Assembly (NCBI GenBank): GCA_010645155.1
Contig: JAAGOF010000095.1
Coordinates: 18,586 to 82,585 of the forward strand
Direction: 5' to 3'
Origin: Tigriopus japonicus
Lineage: Eukaryota > Arthropoda > Copepoda > Harpacticoida > Harpacticidae
Length of the DNA: 64,000 nt
Shown piece by piece: positions 12,236 through 24,174 of the stretch. The notes below the pieces were generated by a model. The model was not told the DNA's origin. It saw nothing but the letters and a program-made list of their open reading frames with translations, and made no database searches. A program made the translations under genes and the position numbers. Each line of letters begins with the position of its first letter. Position 1 is the stretch's first letter.

Positions 12236-14810
12236 AGCTCCTTCCTTCCTTCGCTCGTTCGAATAAAAACGACTCGTTCCTGCCTATCATCAATGGCACT
12301 TTCGATGGGTTGGGGAACTGTTGTGTTCTGGGGAAGTGAATTGAGTGCAGGTGCTTCCGATTCAGACTTTTGGTCGCTACCCCAAATGAATCCCCCACCC
12401 TTCCCCACCTTAAACCATGGTAAATTCAATATCATGACAGAAATTTATCTCTAGATCGCAGGAGCTAGTAGTGGGTAGCAGACATTTGGTGTTCTACTTT
12501 CGAAGAACCGACCATGATCGGTTTTTTTCACGAAAGGTCGGGTGCCAAGATTCCTTGATTGGGATCCTCTTTGGCTTTTGTAGTTTCTTGCGTTCCTTGG
12601 TTGTTGGTTGGTGCGCTCAAGGTTCAAAAGGCAGATGTTTAATCCAATTCAGATCGGAGGTACTCCCATGCTCAATGGTCATGCGCAGTGGTTCGTGACA
12701 AGGTAGCTAGAGCCTCTAGCCAGTTCACAGGTACTATATCGAAGTAGATACAAACAAATCCACGTTGTGGTGCTCAGAAGAATAAGTCGCCTCTGCACGG
12801 AGAACTTTGAGGGAGAAGTGCTCGATAAATGACTCAGAGTTTGGGGGATTTTGCCGCAATATCAGTGTCTCTGGTCTGTTCCCAACCATACCAACTAGTT
12901 CATCGCCTAACTTACTCGTTCATGAACGTGCGCCCACAACCACCATCCATCCGCTTCATAGTATATGTACCTACGACATTGTCCATCCGCTTCCCAAAGA
13001 CTGTCGGTGTTTTACAACGGCAAGAATATACACGTATTCAAGGGGAAGGAAGGTTGAAAACCAGTAGTCAAAGAGGGAGAGAGAGAAAGAGGGAGAAGCG
13101 CACGTTCCAAATATTTCATTCAAAAATCGAGGAAGTAGCCAGTCTCCTCTGCCACTGGCTTCCAGCTATCTTCAATGTCTGTCTACGATTTCATGACACC
13201 AAATTGAACGTTGGTAGATAATAAATATACCCAACGACTTTGACACAGATTGGGGCATGAGCATAAAAGGCCACCTACCATATCTTATTGTAACTCGTCA
13301 TATACGCTGTTTAAAACGCTATTTTAGATTTTTGAGATCTGTACAAATAATAGACGAAACTCGTGGAAATGTCTGGCCGATAAATGATAGTACTTGATTC
13401 ACGTTTAGGTAATCTTCGCTATGAGGTGAAAAAAGATTTCGAATGAGCCCAAATTGCTTCGTATCGAGAGAGATTCAGGAACTCGTAGTTGGATGATCGG
13501 AACTCATGCATGCATGGTTTGTCACTCGAAAGAAGGGGACGGGAAGGGAAGGGGGAGCATTGTCTTCTTGGACACTATTTCCAAACACCAACCACAGAGC
13601 TCGAAAGAAGGCCACGATGGCGGGAGAGAAACTTGTCACGTTTCTATGGCCCATCCAACTTGCGCGAACGTACCGTTTACTTAAGTGTGGCACCCAAAAT
13701 CATCCAGGTGTAACACTTTGTAGGTTAGGGAGGGCCGTTCTTCGTCTTGCCATCACGCCGAGGTGGGACAATGCTGCTCTTCCACCAATATTGGTGACGG
13801 TCGTTGAAGGAAGGAAGGAACGAACGAACTTGGAGTGATGCATCAGGATGAGGGAGTACCACTTCTCGCTCCTGACTTAAGTTCCACGCTCGTTTGTTCG
13901 AGTGATGTGGATAGCTGTAAATTTCTCTCCCTCTGTCTTTGTCATTGTTAAACATAAACTACCTAGTGTCTATCTATGTACGAACTTTTGAGAGGAAGAT
14001 AGAAAGGACGTCCTTAGATAGTAGATTAGGCCTCGCAGAAGTGTCGTTAGCCACGGACTAAGAATGTTCGCTTCATGGACTCGACTTGGTTCGTGGCATT
14101 TGCGTATACGCACGCCTCGTGACTTGGATTGGTCATGGTGAAGGCTCAATATTATTCCTTGGGAGGAGGATCGGCCAAGTTTCATCATCATCGTCGTCAT
14201 GCTTGGGCGTTTTGGTTCGACTGGCACATTTATAAGAATAATAATATCGTCACAGGTTTGTGCATTTTGTCAAGGGTTCAAAGCCAGCCCTTCGTTTCGA
14301 GATGGTGGTGAGCCATTAACCATGCACAAGTTGACTCCCTCTCTCTCTCTGCGTTCCTATGTGCCTCTCTTTCTTAGCTTCTCTCTCCCCGTCATTCCCC
14401 CATATCGGTCATGGCTGGGCGACCACAGATAGCGGAATAAGATAGGTTCTTTGTTTCCATCTGCCAAAACTGATGCTCTGTTTGGAGAACATATTTGTGA
14501 GGCTTGAGTAAGTACTTCTATAGAATCGAAACATGAGGGCTCTCCGATCGTTCGTTAGCTCTTGTCACTTACACATGTGGAAATGTTTCTTCCTGCCCTC
14601 TGAAGAGTGAACTCGTCACCACCCATATCTCGTTCTTCTGCATCCTCTACAGCCTTCACCCTGAGACTCGACCAATGCGAGCCCCTTGAGCTTCCTACTG
14701 GGTCTAAATACTAGTAGCTCTATCCCGATAGTGAGATTCTTCTGTTATAGGTTCTGGATGACTAAGGTGAGCAAGTGAGTGAGGCTTTGCCTCAAGAGAA
14801 CTATATGGAG

Positions 14811-14814
14811 AAAG

Positions 14815-14847
<33 letters not shown>

Positions 14848-14850
14848 AAG
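14811..14850. repeat. (GA)n dinucleotide repeat
   Basis: Near-perfect GA run of about 25 bp (14813-14837) with GA-rich shoulders, seen directly. Confidence 0.9.
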
Positions 14851-15479
14851 AGCCCTTCTCACTCACTACTAGTCGGCTGAGCCGAGGATTTTATGTGTCG
14901 CACACCTTTGCTACAAAGATCGGGGCTTGAAAAAAGTGGGGGAACGAATGAAGAAGAGCAGCTCTTTAAATGTACAGGTGTTTTGGGACGCGGAATATAG
15001 GCAACGGAACGACTAATGGCACTAGAGTTTCAAGTATGAACTGTACTTGGACTCGTCACTCTTTGCCAGAGACATATTCCATTTTGAAAAAGAGCAAGGC
15101 CCCCAAGCTCATTTCGTTTCACAGCAAACATATGAAGTCTGAGATTAACACAAGTATCAAGTATGCTCACTCGTACCTTGAAAAAGACATTTCCTAGTTT
15201 GACAGTACTTTTGAGATTTCCCTCCGATTTAAGACGGTGATTTGGGGGGATGGAAAAGGCAATTTGTCTCGGCTTCTTCATCCATAACCTGAGATACTTA
15301 TGGAGGTAGTCGAAAAGCCGCCGCTGAACTGACTGCCACCCCCAGTCCTTCGTTGCATGTTATTTGCTTGTGTCGAAATTTCGCCGCAAAATAGAATAGG
15401 AATCTGAAATCCGTCGGATGACGGCAGCTCACATACACTCACACACGCATAAGAAGAGCCTTACCAATAGATGGAGAAG

Positions 15480-15530
15480 TAGTACTACTACTACTCCTTC
15501 TTCCACCACCACCACTACTACCACTATTTT
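15480..15530. repeat. (CTA)n/(CCA)n triplet repeat
   Basis: Short CTA run followed by CCA units about 760 bp upstream of the BTB-Psq start codon. Confidence 0.8.
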
Positions 15531-16290
15531 TCCCGGCATTGCTACTACGATTCTAGTCAAGTTTCTGGCAGAACCCCGAGTCCCCCATAACTAGCCTTGC
15601 GGAACGAAAATTCGCTCAGACGTAACAGTAGTTTCTCTTCTGAATCCCTCTCCTCCGGCTCTTCTTCTTCGTCTTCCTCATTTTCTACTTTTTTGGCTTT
15701 TCTTCCTGTTGTGTCTTTCAAACCAACTTCAGCTCCTCTTTCTTTAGCCATGGTCTGTGGCCTTAGTAGCTAAATACAAGCCAATGAGTTCTACCGCTAC
15801 TGCTACTTTAAGACTCACTTCAAGCAATGATGTTCATTTAATGGTGGGGGAAATCCTAAATTTGGGGTTGTTAGATCAAATCGTACGTCAAGGAATATGT
15901 TTTGAAGTTATCACACCTCTTATTTGACTCCTTGTCTCTTGCATGTCTGTCTTAATTTGGGTTTAGCGTAAGCTATTCGATTTTACACTTTATTCGGTTT
16001 TGGTTTTCTGATCTCATCATACATGACTGAATGCCCTTGAACTAATCCCAATCATGGATAATACGGTGCGTTGCTTTATGATGTTACTCTTCTTTCCTAG
16101 GATTGAAATGGACAATGTCAATGTTAGTGAAGCGCTATTATCAAAAAGCGGAAATTGATCAAGCTTGAGGAACGAGACGAATTCTCACCTTGGTGGGCCC
16201 ATTCCCACTAGTAATCTCGACAGGATATACGTCAACTCATTCATCATTAACTAGCTTACGGTGAAATTCTATCAGAGAACAATTGCCAAG

Positions 16291-18240
16291 ATGGAGGCAT
16301 CTCAACAATTCCACCTGAAGTGGAACAACCACAGTCTGAACACCCTCTCGTCATTCCAACAGCTCTTAGACACGAACACTTTGGTGGATGTGACTCTCAC
16401 TTGTTCCAATGGAAAGATGGTGACAGCTCATCGTATGGTGCTAGCCGCATGTAGTGAATACTTCTACAGACTCTTCAAAGACCTGCCCGAAAAGCATCCA
16501 GTGATAGTGTTTAAAGATGCTGGCGAAGAAATCGTGCGCGATCTCTTGCTTTTTATGTATAAAGGAGAAGTGGAGGTTCAAGAGGCGTATTTGAACGACT
16601 TTCTCAAGTTTGCAGACACTCTTCAGGTCAAGGGCTTGAGCCAATCCGATCGGGAGGAAGCGGCTGCAAGAGCAGCAAACGAACAAAGAAGCTCCGAGGA
16701 TGGCCCAGCCGTGGCCAAATTTGAGGCCCAAACAACTCCAATCAAAAGCAATAGCTCATCATTACCGCCTCTCTCTGGGGCTGGGATGTGCGTCCCTCCG
16801 CCACCTCCGCCAGCACACTCTTTGCCTGATATGGCGAAATCGTATCTTGCTGCTGCTGGACTAGCTTCGGGAAAATTTCCCCCACTCTTTCCCCTGCCTA
16901 ACGAACCGGCCTCAGCCGCTGACTTGCTCAGTCAATTCTCATCCCCTAATTTATACCGCGCTCTCCATCGTAAATATCAGTCCATTGGTGGACCAAAATT
17001 CTCCGAGCACGACAATCCCATGCTGAAGCAAATGCCCTTTCTCAAAAAAATGTTTGGAGATCATCCAATGGGAGATCTGGGAGCCTTAGGACATCCCATG
17101 TTTCAAGCTCATGCCCAATCCTTAGCAAAAGACGACAACGATAGCGATGGTATTGCTGAGAGATCTCCTCCTCCCCATCACCAGGGAACTCCTGCATCTG
17201 GGAACAATCAGGACGAGAATGGTCTCAGTGATAACAATGGTCCCTCACCCATGGAAGGCGATTTCAATACCCCACCCCCTGGGGGTGAAAGCCGTTCCAA
17301 CACCCCTGGATCTAATCACAACATGGACGACCTCCAATCCCAGCGAAATCGAGGAGGAGGCAAGCACTCCAGTGGCAGGGGATCAAGGTTGGAAAGAATG
17401 ATCGCCGCAGAGTACAAAATTTTAAACGAGTTCTCGGATTCTGCCCCTGAGGCACTTCCTGTAATGACACCGGAGCTAATGAAGTCTCGCCGAACTCATT
17501 CATTGCAATTAGCTATTGGAGAGATCCTTCATAACCGCGCCTCGGTTCAATCTGCGGCTACCAAATATCACATTCCACGGGAGACACTTCGCCGACACTA
17601 TCAACGCTACCTCAAGGCTATGGGTATCCAAAAGCCACCTCAAGTTGTGGGGGGTGGAGGAACTGTGCGGTCCTCGGTTCCCACCAACAACAATGCTAAG
17701 ACCCCAACCTTAGCTCATCACTCGACCATGGAGACACAAGGTACTCCGACCAACACAACAGCTTCCTCCGGAGACGAATCGAATGGGTTCAGCAGCCTCA
17801 TGGACATCGGTGCAGCTTATGGAATTTGGAACCCAGACGTGGACGGAAGCGATTTCAAGTACAAGTTCAAAGATCTAGAGGCTAGACGGGCGGCAATTGA
17901 AGCCGCCACAGCGGCGGCAGCGGCACATGCTGCCGCAATGGCCGCTGCCACGGCCCCATGTGGAAACTCAGGATCTGACACCGAAGCTCGAGGAGAGAAA
18001 GAAGAGAAAGAAAAAGACTTGGTGATTGATGAGGATGATGACGATGATGACGACGACGAGGCTGACGATGATGACGATGAGGAGCCTAACCCTGGATCTC
18101 CGGAGCCCCCTCATTCCATGGATCAACAAGAAGAGAATGGCAATGAAAATTCCAAGGAAAACAAAAATAGATCCAGTCCAAAATTGACGGCTGCCGCCAA
18201 ATTGGCTGCGGCAAAAGCCGTTGAAAACACACTATCCTAA
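16291..18240 (+). CDS. BTB/POZ and Psq-type HTH transcription factor (bric-a-brac/pipsqueak-like)
   Basis: Probable nuclear DNA-binding regulator of 649 aa in a single coding exon. Residues about 7-118 form a BTB domain of the arthropod type (QFHLKWNNH, LVDVTLTC, AHRMVLAACSEYF, LLLFMYKGEV), used for homo- or heterodimerisation. A Psq helix-turn-helix follows at about 392-448 (SLQLAIGEIL, SAATKYHIPRETLRRHYQRY). Between and after them lie Pro-, Gly- and Asn-rich linkers, an Ala-rich run at about 535-555 and an Asp/Glu-rich run near 580-605. The ATG at 16291 has a good context (GCCAAGATGG) and starts just before the BTB domain; the frame stays open 10 codons upstream with no in-frame ATG. Relatives include Bab, Psq and Ribbon in Drosophila; I cannot assign orthology. 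Upstream non-coding exons and alternative 3' exons are possible, as is common in this family. Confidence 0.88.
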   Translation: MEASQQFHLKWNNHSLNTLSSFQQLLDTNTLVDVTLTCSNGKMVTAHRMVLAACSEYFYRLFKDLPEKHPVIVFKDAGEEIVRDLLLFMYKGEVEVQEAYLNDFLKFADTLQVKGLSQSDREEAAARAANEQRSSEDGPAVAKFEAQTTPIKSNSSSLPPLSGAGMCVPPPPPPAHSLPDMAKSYLAAAGLASGKFPPLFPLPNEPASAADLLSQFSSPNLYRALHRKYQSIGGPKFSEHDNPMLKQMPFLKKMFGDHPMGDLGALGHPMFQAHAQSLAKDDNDSDGIAERSPPPHHQGTPASGNNQDENGLSDNNGPSPMEGDFNTPPPGGESRSNTPGSNHNMDDLQSQRNRGGGKHSSGRGSRLERMIAAEYKILNEFSDSAPEALPVMTPELMKSRRTHSLQLAIGEILHNRASVQSAATKYHIPRETLRRHYQRYLKAMGIQKPPQVVGGGGTVRSSVPTNNNAKTPTLAHHSTMETQGTPTNTTASSGDESNGFSSLMDIGAAYGIWNPDVDGSDFKYKFKDLEARRAAIEAATAAAAAHAAAMAAATAPCGNSGSDTEARGEKEEKEKDLVIDEDDDDDDDDEADDDDDEEPNPGSPEPPHSMDQQEENGNENSKENKNRSSPKLTAAAKLAAAKAVENTLS

Positions 18241-20642
18241 ATTTCGGAATTCTTATTGAAGACCCATCACAACGAAGAAAGTCGACCAAAGGTCAACGCA
18301 ATAACCCAATCAAGCTAGTGACTTAAGTCGCTACTCTTTCTCACCAACGCGCCTCTAATCTTGCCCATGAGCGAAGAATGAGGGCCCCCCAAGGGTAACC
18401 CTTGATAACTTCAATCAGTTTGTTGGAATCCGATGTGATAGAAAGTGTCTGAATCCCTCATCGTTGAACAAACGATCGCATTTTAGAGTCTCCAGTTTAA
18501 GGATCCATCCGTTAACCCAGGTGTGAAATTCCCTCCATGACTCTCGTCGTGTATTGTAGAGGCCGAAGTAATGCCCACCTCCTGAAGACGGGACGTTTCT
18601 TCAAACAATTCAAGGATCCTTCGGTTCTTTTTTGACGTTGCACTCTCCAACTCACTCTCTTCCTCCAAGTCTTGAAACAAACACCAAATGAATATAGCTG
18701 TTAATTTTGTACATTTGAGATCTCTTCAGTGTCTCCATATAGTCAAATGCCAACTGTAGATTGCAATGAACCTGTTACCAAAGATATGCATCCATATGTT
18801 CTTTCTGCTGCGACGCTGCTTCAGTGTCGAGCATGAAGAAATCAAGATCTTGCCCCGTTTTAAAATTTCTCAAATTTGAAATGAAAGACCTCGAAAAGGT
18901 ACGAAGAATCGAAATGACTTGCTCCAATATGTCTTGGATTACCAGAAGAGTGGGAACTCACCCATATTTTTCGTGGTTCGTGTCACAATAACCATTTAAA
19001 AATAATCTTGAACTTGCACTTCCACTTTGAATGCTTCCAAAAAGGTGTTGAATTTTGCGTGTTAATGCACTTTGGTGATTTCTTGACCCTTTTTCTCCTG
19101 CCTACATCCAAAGTGGCTGTAACTTGTAGTGCTCCCATTAGACTGGGTCTAAACTACATTTATCCACCCGAGATTCAAGAAAAACAATAAATCCAAGAGC
19201 CTAAGTTCAAGCAAATTGATCATCACAGTCTTCATTCGATATCATAACTACCACTAAAACACCAATATTACAAATGATAATCATGGCTCGTAGTCAATGC
19301 TGAACCACGTTTTCTAGAGATTTTTCAACTGCAGGAAAAAAGATGCAAAGAATGCAATTTATTTTCATTTTCTACAACACCAAAGAGATTTATCTTGTCA
19401 TACTGTTATTGAACTGAACAACACTTCACAATCACTTCATGTCTGTCTTTTGAAGCAACAGCAACAACAACAACAAATTCCCCTCCACGGATGAAGCAAA
19501 TCAAAACGCCCCTCTCAAACCCGAAACCGTATGAAATGTGGTCCCTCCCCAGGTCTACTCTGGGTAAATTGAGCGATCATTCGAATGGCAAGCAACCATT
19601 TTTCCCCTCACCTTGTGTCGGCACGAAATCGAAGCAACAAGTTACTAATTGTGTAGACAATTTGATGTTACCAAAGAAATCAAGAGCAACTTTCTGAATG
19701 GACCAAGAAGTGATATTTGTATCATAACAATGCTTGCAATTTGATCCAATCGAGCCCATTGCCTTTTGTTTCACGCACGCAGTCCATAACGGATGCAATT
19801 AATTGCAACCTTTAACTCGATTTTCTTTTCGTCTTCAAATGACAAGACTCGAACTGAATTCCAAGTGGCTCAAAAATGCTTTTCGTTTTGCCTTCACTTA
19901 CCGTCCCACGAAACCATTCCATCCACCACGACCAAGCAACCAACCAAACAACCCATTCATTCATTCATTCCTTTTGAAACCCTCGAACTGAGGAGAGTAC
20001 AACAATTTATGCAATTTGTGTTGATTTTATCCTTCATATGTATTGGAATCTATCATGTTTGTTTGTTTTCTTTTGTTTCTCCATCGTGTTATTCAAGGAA
20101 CGCTTAGTTAATCGGATCTGATTCGTCTTGCTTTTTCCCCTTCCTCTCAATATTGTGTCTCATTGCTTAGGATGATGTTATTTTATTTTGCTCTTTTTGC
20201 CTTTCTCTCATATTCAGAGATGATTTACTAATAATTTGAGCGACAACTTGTTCTCTATCTGAAGAAAATAGATGATTTCTTTGTGAAATAAAATGCTACA
20301 ACTATCATCTCAGGTGTTCTAATTCGAGCTAGCTTTCATGGTTAGTTTTGAAGCTAGGGCAAATTTAGTGTGATTTGATGAGCGTGTCAACGAAATTGAA
20401 TCGCATCCAAAGCGTGGATTTGACGGAACAAAAATTTGAACTCGTAATATGCAAAGAATCTATTGAGAGAAACATTTGGCAAAGGTAAAACATCTCTACA
20501 ATTGGTAACGGCCCTCAATTTATCCAACCGAGCACAAACCACCCAGTTACTAGGTAGTGGTACAGTAATATCTACTATGGCGAGCAAGTCCATTCAAGCC
20601 TGAAATGATCATTCTAGGCGTCTTCATCCATCCCGTGGAATA
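18241..20642 (+). other. 3'UTR and intergenic spacer after the BTB-Psq gene
   Basis: No coding sequence recognised. Two AATAAA hexamers (19186-19191 and 20287-20292) could end the BTB-Psq transcript, implying a 3'UTR of roughly 1 or 2 kb. A short CAA tract lies near 19457. The last 350 bp should contain the PDRG1 promoter. Confidence 0.45.
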
Positions 20643-23600
20643 ATGTCGATGGCCGAGTTTAACAACGAACAACTCCTGAAGTATTTGAAAGAAGTCGAGC
20701 AATCGGCTGAGGATGTCCTCTCGGACCGGCAAGAGATTATCGACCTCGATCGAAGGCGGAACACCAATCGGGAAGCCATCAGAGGGATTGAGCAGACTTG
20801 TCGAAGCTCCTACAAAGGGGACGAGGCCAAGATGTGGCTGGCGATGGGAAACACATTTTTTAGGCTTCCATGTCGGACGGCCCGGACTATGCTCCAAAAA
20901 GGTGAGAAGTTACAACTACCACTACTTCATAGTCATCATCCAAGGAGGATTTACTGCGGAAAGGAAAGTGTATTTAAGCCTCATTGAGACATTCATAAAT
21001 CATGGTGCTTCTTCCCAGCTCGTTTTTTCGGTTCCTCGCCATGCAACCTTGTTCATTTTATTTCATAATTGTCCTTTCATATCCATCGAGTGCAAATCAC
21101 TAGTCCCATCGACTTAGATTTATACACACATATAATAAAGTACATGAAGCAAGTGAACCAGAGGAGTTAGACGGAACCCGCAGCAAGCGCAGAAGCAGCC
21201 AATTTGACGTGGATAGAGGAGGCTTCAAAAACAACTGGGTTACCAACTCCTGTGACGGGAACGACGGGTACGACGCTTACTGACGCACTCTTTCCGCCGA
21301 CTTGGATTGTTCATACAGGGTAGTGACACATTACGGCCGCTTAGTTAAATTTCTTTAGTCCATTATTCCTATTAAATGCGTCAACGAAGGTTGTCAGTCT
21401 ATGATTGAAGTAGCCACAAAGGTTCATGATATTGGCCATCATTAGCAGACCCAAATATCGAAGTGTGGTTAAACCGGGTATGGGAATGGGGATGTTTTTA
21501 TGCAAGTAATTAGCCACTCTACTTATGATTTGAAGGCTTTGAGGATTCTGGCTACATAACGTCAAAATGAACAGGTTCATTCGAGTATTGTTTTAAGTTA
21601 TCACGGGGCTGTTACTTAGAACAACCCTGTTCCTGCGTAGATGGTATATAGAGCAGTGAGTGATTAGTAAGTGACCACTGACCAAAAAATGTTCAAGGTA
21701 AAAAGAAATGAAAAATGCCTTTTCCCCCAACTCAATCATCACAGGTGTGCACATGTGTGCTTTGGAGGGAGTTGCGCTGCGTACTAGGCATGAATTCCCT
21801 GGAAACGAAGCAATTTCTCCCAAAAGCAAGCAAGCTTCAGTGGGTTTTTTAACTGGCCAAGTGGATGTACGTATGTAGACTTATGCGACATTCTTGATCA
21901 CTGAGCGTGGAAGTTGTGACAGTGAGAGTATCTATCCACTGGATGAGATGGAGCCCTGGTAGGCAAGAAGGCGACGCAATAGCAATCGCATAGCACGAGC
22001 AACCAGCATTGAAGGGGCCCTTTAAGTCAGTAAGCACTCTTCACTCAAGTCAGTGAGTGTATTCGCTTAACGGCAGAGAAGACACCGAGAGCAGTCGGCA
22101 GCAGGATCTCTGTTAGAGCTAGCTCTGACTGCTGCTAGTGGTGCCATCGCCACCATTAGAAGAGAACATGAAGAATCCCTTGTGAGTTGCGACACCCACC
22201 TCGCTCAACAGGATTCCAGGATTCGCCGACTTTCTCGAGGTTTTTTCCAAACATCATCATTGTCGTCGTCGTCGTCATCATCGTCGGCGTTCACCTCATC
22301 GTCATCAACACCGTCATTCAGCTCAGTATGAACAATTATAACCCATTGACTAACTGAAACGTTCATGCTGAGGCCAAAATCAAATTGATCAAATCCAATT
22401 CCATCAGTCTCATGCTGTTGTTGTTGTTGTTAGCAATCATGTGAAGGATGAGAAACTGGAGAATTAATTCCAATTCAACATATGGCTTGGCGATGGTCAA
22501 AGATGGCTCAAAGTAGACATGCGAAAGGTAAATCATGAAGCGACCAGCACTCCAATCATGGCCACAATTTCCATGCATGGGTACTACTACTTCTTCCACT
22601 ACTGCCACCAGCACTGCTGGGGGAATTGCTTGCTCTTCCATCCAATTCGGTAAAGTTTTACTCAATTCACCCGACTGCTTCGTTAATAGCAGCCAGTGTC
22701 CGTATGTAATACACTCTTGGAAGCACTTTGGTTTCCCAGTCTTGTCAAGCTGGAACCACCTGTCCATTCGTTCTTTGGTTGGTTGGTTGGTTGCTTGGTC
22801 GGCTTTCTGGCTGCTCGGATGGTTAGCTGGTTGGCCTGCCTGGTTACTGCCTACCTAGTTGAACATATCTCAAGATCGCGTTGGCGTAATACCAGTAGCA
22901 CCAAAACAAATAGGAGATTTCCCTCGATGGTTTTGTGGGTGAAGAGAGGGGGAGGCACATCAACCTGGCCCGTTTTTTCTTCTCTAGCCAAAGACAAGTG
23001 GAAAAGTGTGTGTGTTTGTGCGAGGCTGCATTGATCAAGGAACGAATCGAACGAAATCCTGACGTCTCCAACTACGAGGCCTTCTGAATGTGGGATTCTA
23101 GCTCCTACCTCTTCTTCCTTCTTCTCCTTCTTCTTCTTCTTCTTCTTCTTCTTCTTCTTCTTCTTCTTCTTCTTCTTCCCCTTCCCTAAACTTGAGAGAT
23201 TGCTTGACTTGCCCGTATCGTATGCATCGGTGTCTACTTGAGAGACATGAATAGAACACAAAACAATGCCATTGATATCCTTGAATATTCGGGAAACGCT
23301 CTCACAGGGCTAATGATAAGCTTTGGGAAGTTGATTTCAACTTGCTTCAATTTGCTTGACAAGCCACCAATCTTCTCATAGCGTAATAATAACCCCTGAG
23401 ATGTACCTCAAGCACAAGTAGCATGGTCAAGACAATCGGCCTTAAACGCCACAGACTCGTCTCAATTTACCCACAAACTTCCCCTCTTAGTAGCGCCAAC
23501 AACAAAGAATCCAATGTGGTATTGAATATGTCATCAATACCATGGTCTAGTCAGTTTACTCATACGCTAGGTAACGACAGGCTACTTGACGAAGGAGTGG

Positions 23601-24029
23601 CTGACCTTTTTGCATTGCCACAAGTGCTTGGAACCCAAATCCTGTATAACATCTGCCAGCTTGCCTGCCTGCCTGCCTGCCACCGTCCGTCCTCGGTCTC
23701 AAAACATTTTCGAACATATGATTGAATGTTTTTGAACCCAGATCTGTGGGTGCGTGTCGGCGAATTATGCCTCATTTCAACCTAGACAAAGGCAGTGCCC
23801 ACTTCAGTTGTAGCTGAGCCCTGATCATGATTGTGATTTTCTCTCTGTTCCAGATCAAGTTCAATTGGACAAAGAAATCAACATCCTGCGGTCAGATCTA
23901 AAGGTCAAAGTGAATTCATTGCAAGAGAAGCAAGGTCGCCCCGAACTCAAAGGGCTCCACTTGAAGGCACTCAGCCCTGACGAGTTGAACGCGGTGAGGA
24001 AAGTGATCGGACCCAACCCCTCCCGCTGA
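20643..24029 (+). CDS. PDRG1: p53 and DNA damage-regulated protein 1 homologue (prefoldin-like)
   Basis: Small prefoldin-beta-like protein. In humans it is a subunit of the R2TP/prefoldin-like (PAQosome) co-chaperone that assembles RNA polymerases and PIKK complexes. Exons: 20643-20901 and 23854-24029, phase 1, giving 144 aa (human 133). The first exon carries a coiled coil with LLKYLKEVEQ-AEDVL-D and IDLD-RRN-NRE. The second has LDKEI-LR-DLKVKVN followed by PELKGLHL and SPDELNAVRKV, closely matching the C-terminus of the human protein. Two in-frame ATGs, at 20643 and 20649, could start it. The donor is GTGAGA and the acceptor follows a clear pyrimidine tract. An AATAAA at 24169-24174 is a likely poly(A) signal. 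The 2.95 kb intron is large for so small a gene. Confidence 0.92.
22251..22318. repeat. (CAT/CGT)n triplet repeat
   Basis: Imperfect CAT and CGT triplets inside the PDRG1 intron, seen directly. Confidence 0.8.
23101..23179. repeat. (TTC)n triplet repeat
   Basis: Nearly pure TTC run of about 65 bp inside the PDRG1 intron. The poly-lysine ORF on the other strand is an artefact of it. Confidence 0.92.
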
Positions 24030-24168
24030 AGCATTGTGTGTCTTTGAGGTATTGCCTCAAAAAGCCAAAGACCTTCATCATGATCTTCATTTTCTTTATC
24101 ATTATCAGAATCATCACCAGCATGATGATCGTCATCTCTTTGTGAGGAGGAGGTTTCATGCAGACTTC

Positions 24169-24174
24169 AATAAA
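24169..24174 (+). terminator. Poly(A) signal, PDRG1
   Basis: AATAAA 140 bp after the PDRG1 stop codon. Confidence 0.6.

Larger units (their letters stand above)
4818..16290. other. Long gene-poor region between CHMP5 and the BTB-Psq gene
   Basis: About 11.5 kb with no ORF I can match to a protein family. It holds AT-rich sequence (about 6600-7700), one hAT-type MITE, and many simple repeats. A possible 5' non-coding exon for the downstream BTB gene runs from an arthropod-style initiator (TCAGT at 8894-8898) to a GTGAGG donor at 9166. I could not find its matching acceptor with confidence, although several AGs lie just upstream of the start at 16291. The region probably holds promoters, 5'UTR introns or enhancers of the BTB gene. 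That is inference from position only. Confidence 0.5.
20902..23853 (+). other. PDRG1 intron
   Basis: 2952-bp intron without a recognised gene. It contains a CGT/CAT triplet tract (22251-22318), a GTT run near 22410 and a long (TTC)n tract (23101-23179). A short ATG followed 13 nt later by a consensus GTGAGT donor (22168-22187) could be a first exon of an internal transcript, but no partner exon was found. Confidence 0.6.

Noticed and set aside
15557..15751. Minus ORF with a Glu-rich run
   Set aside because: Low-complexity TTC/CTC tract; no domain.
16261..16290. Alternative non-ATG start of the BTB-Psq ORF
   Set aside because: It opens with GTG; the ATG at 16291 has a better context and fits the BTB family N-terminus.
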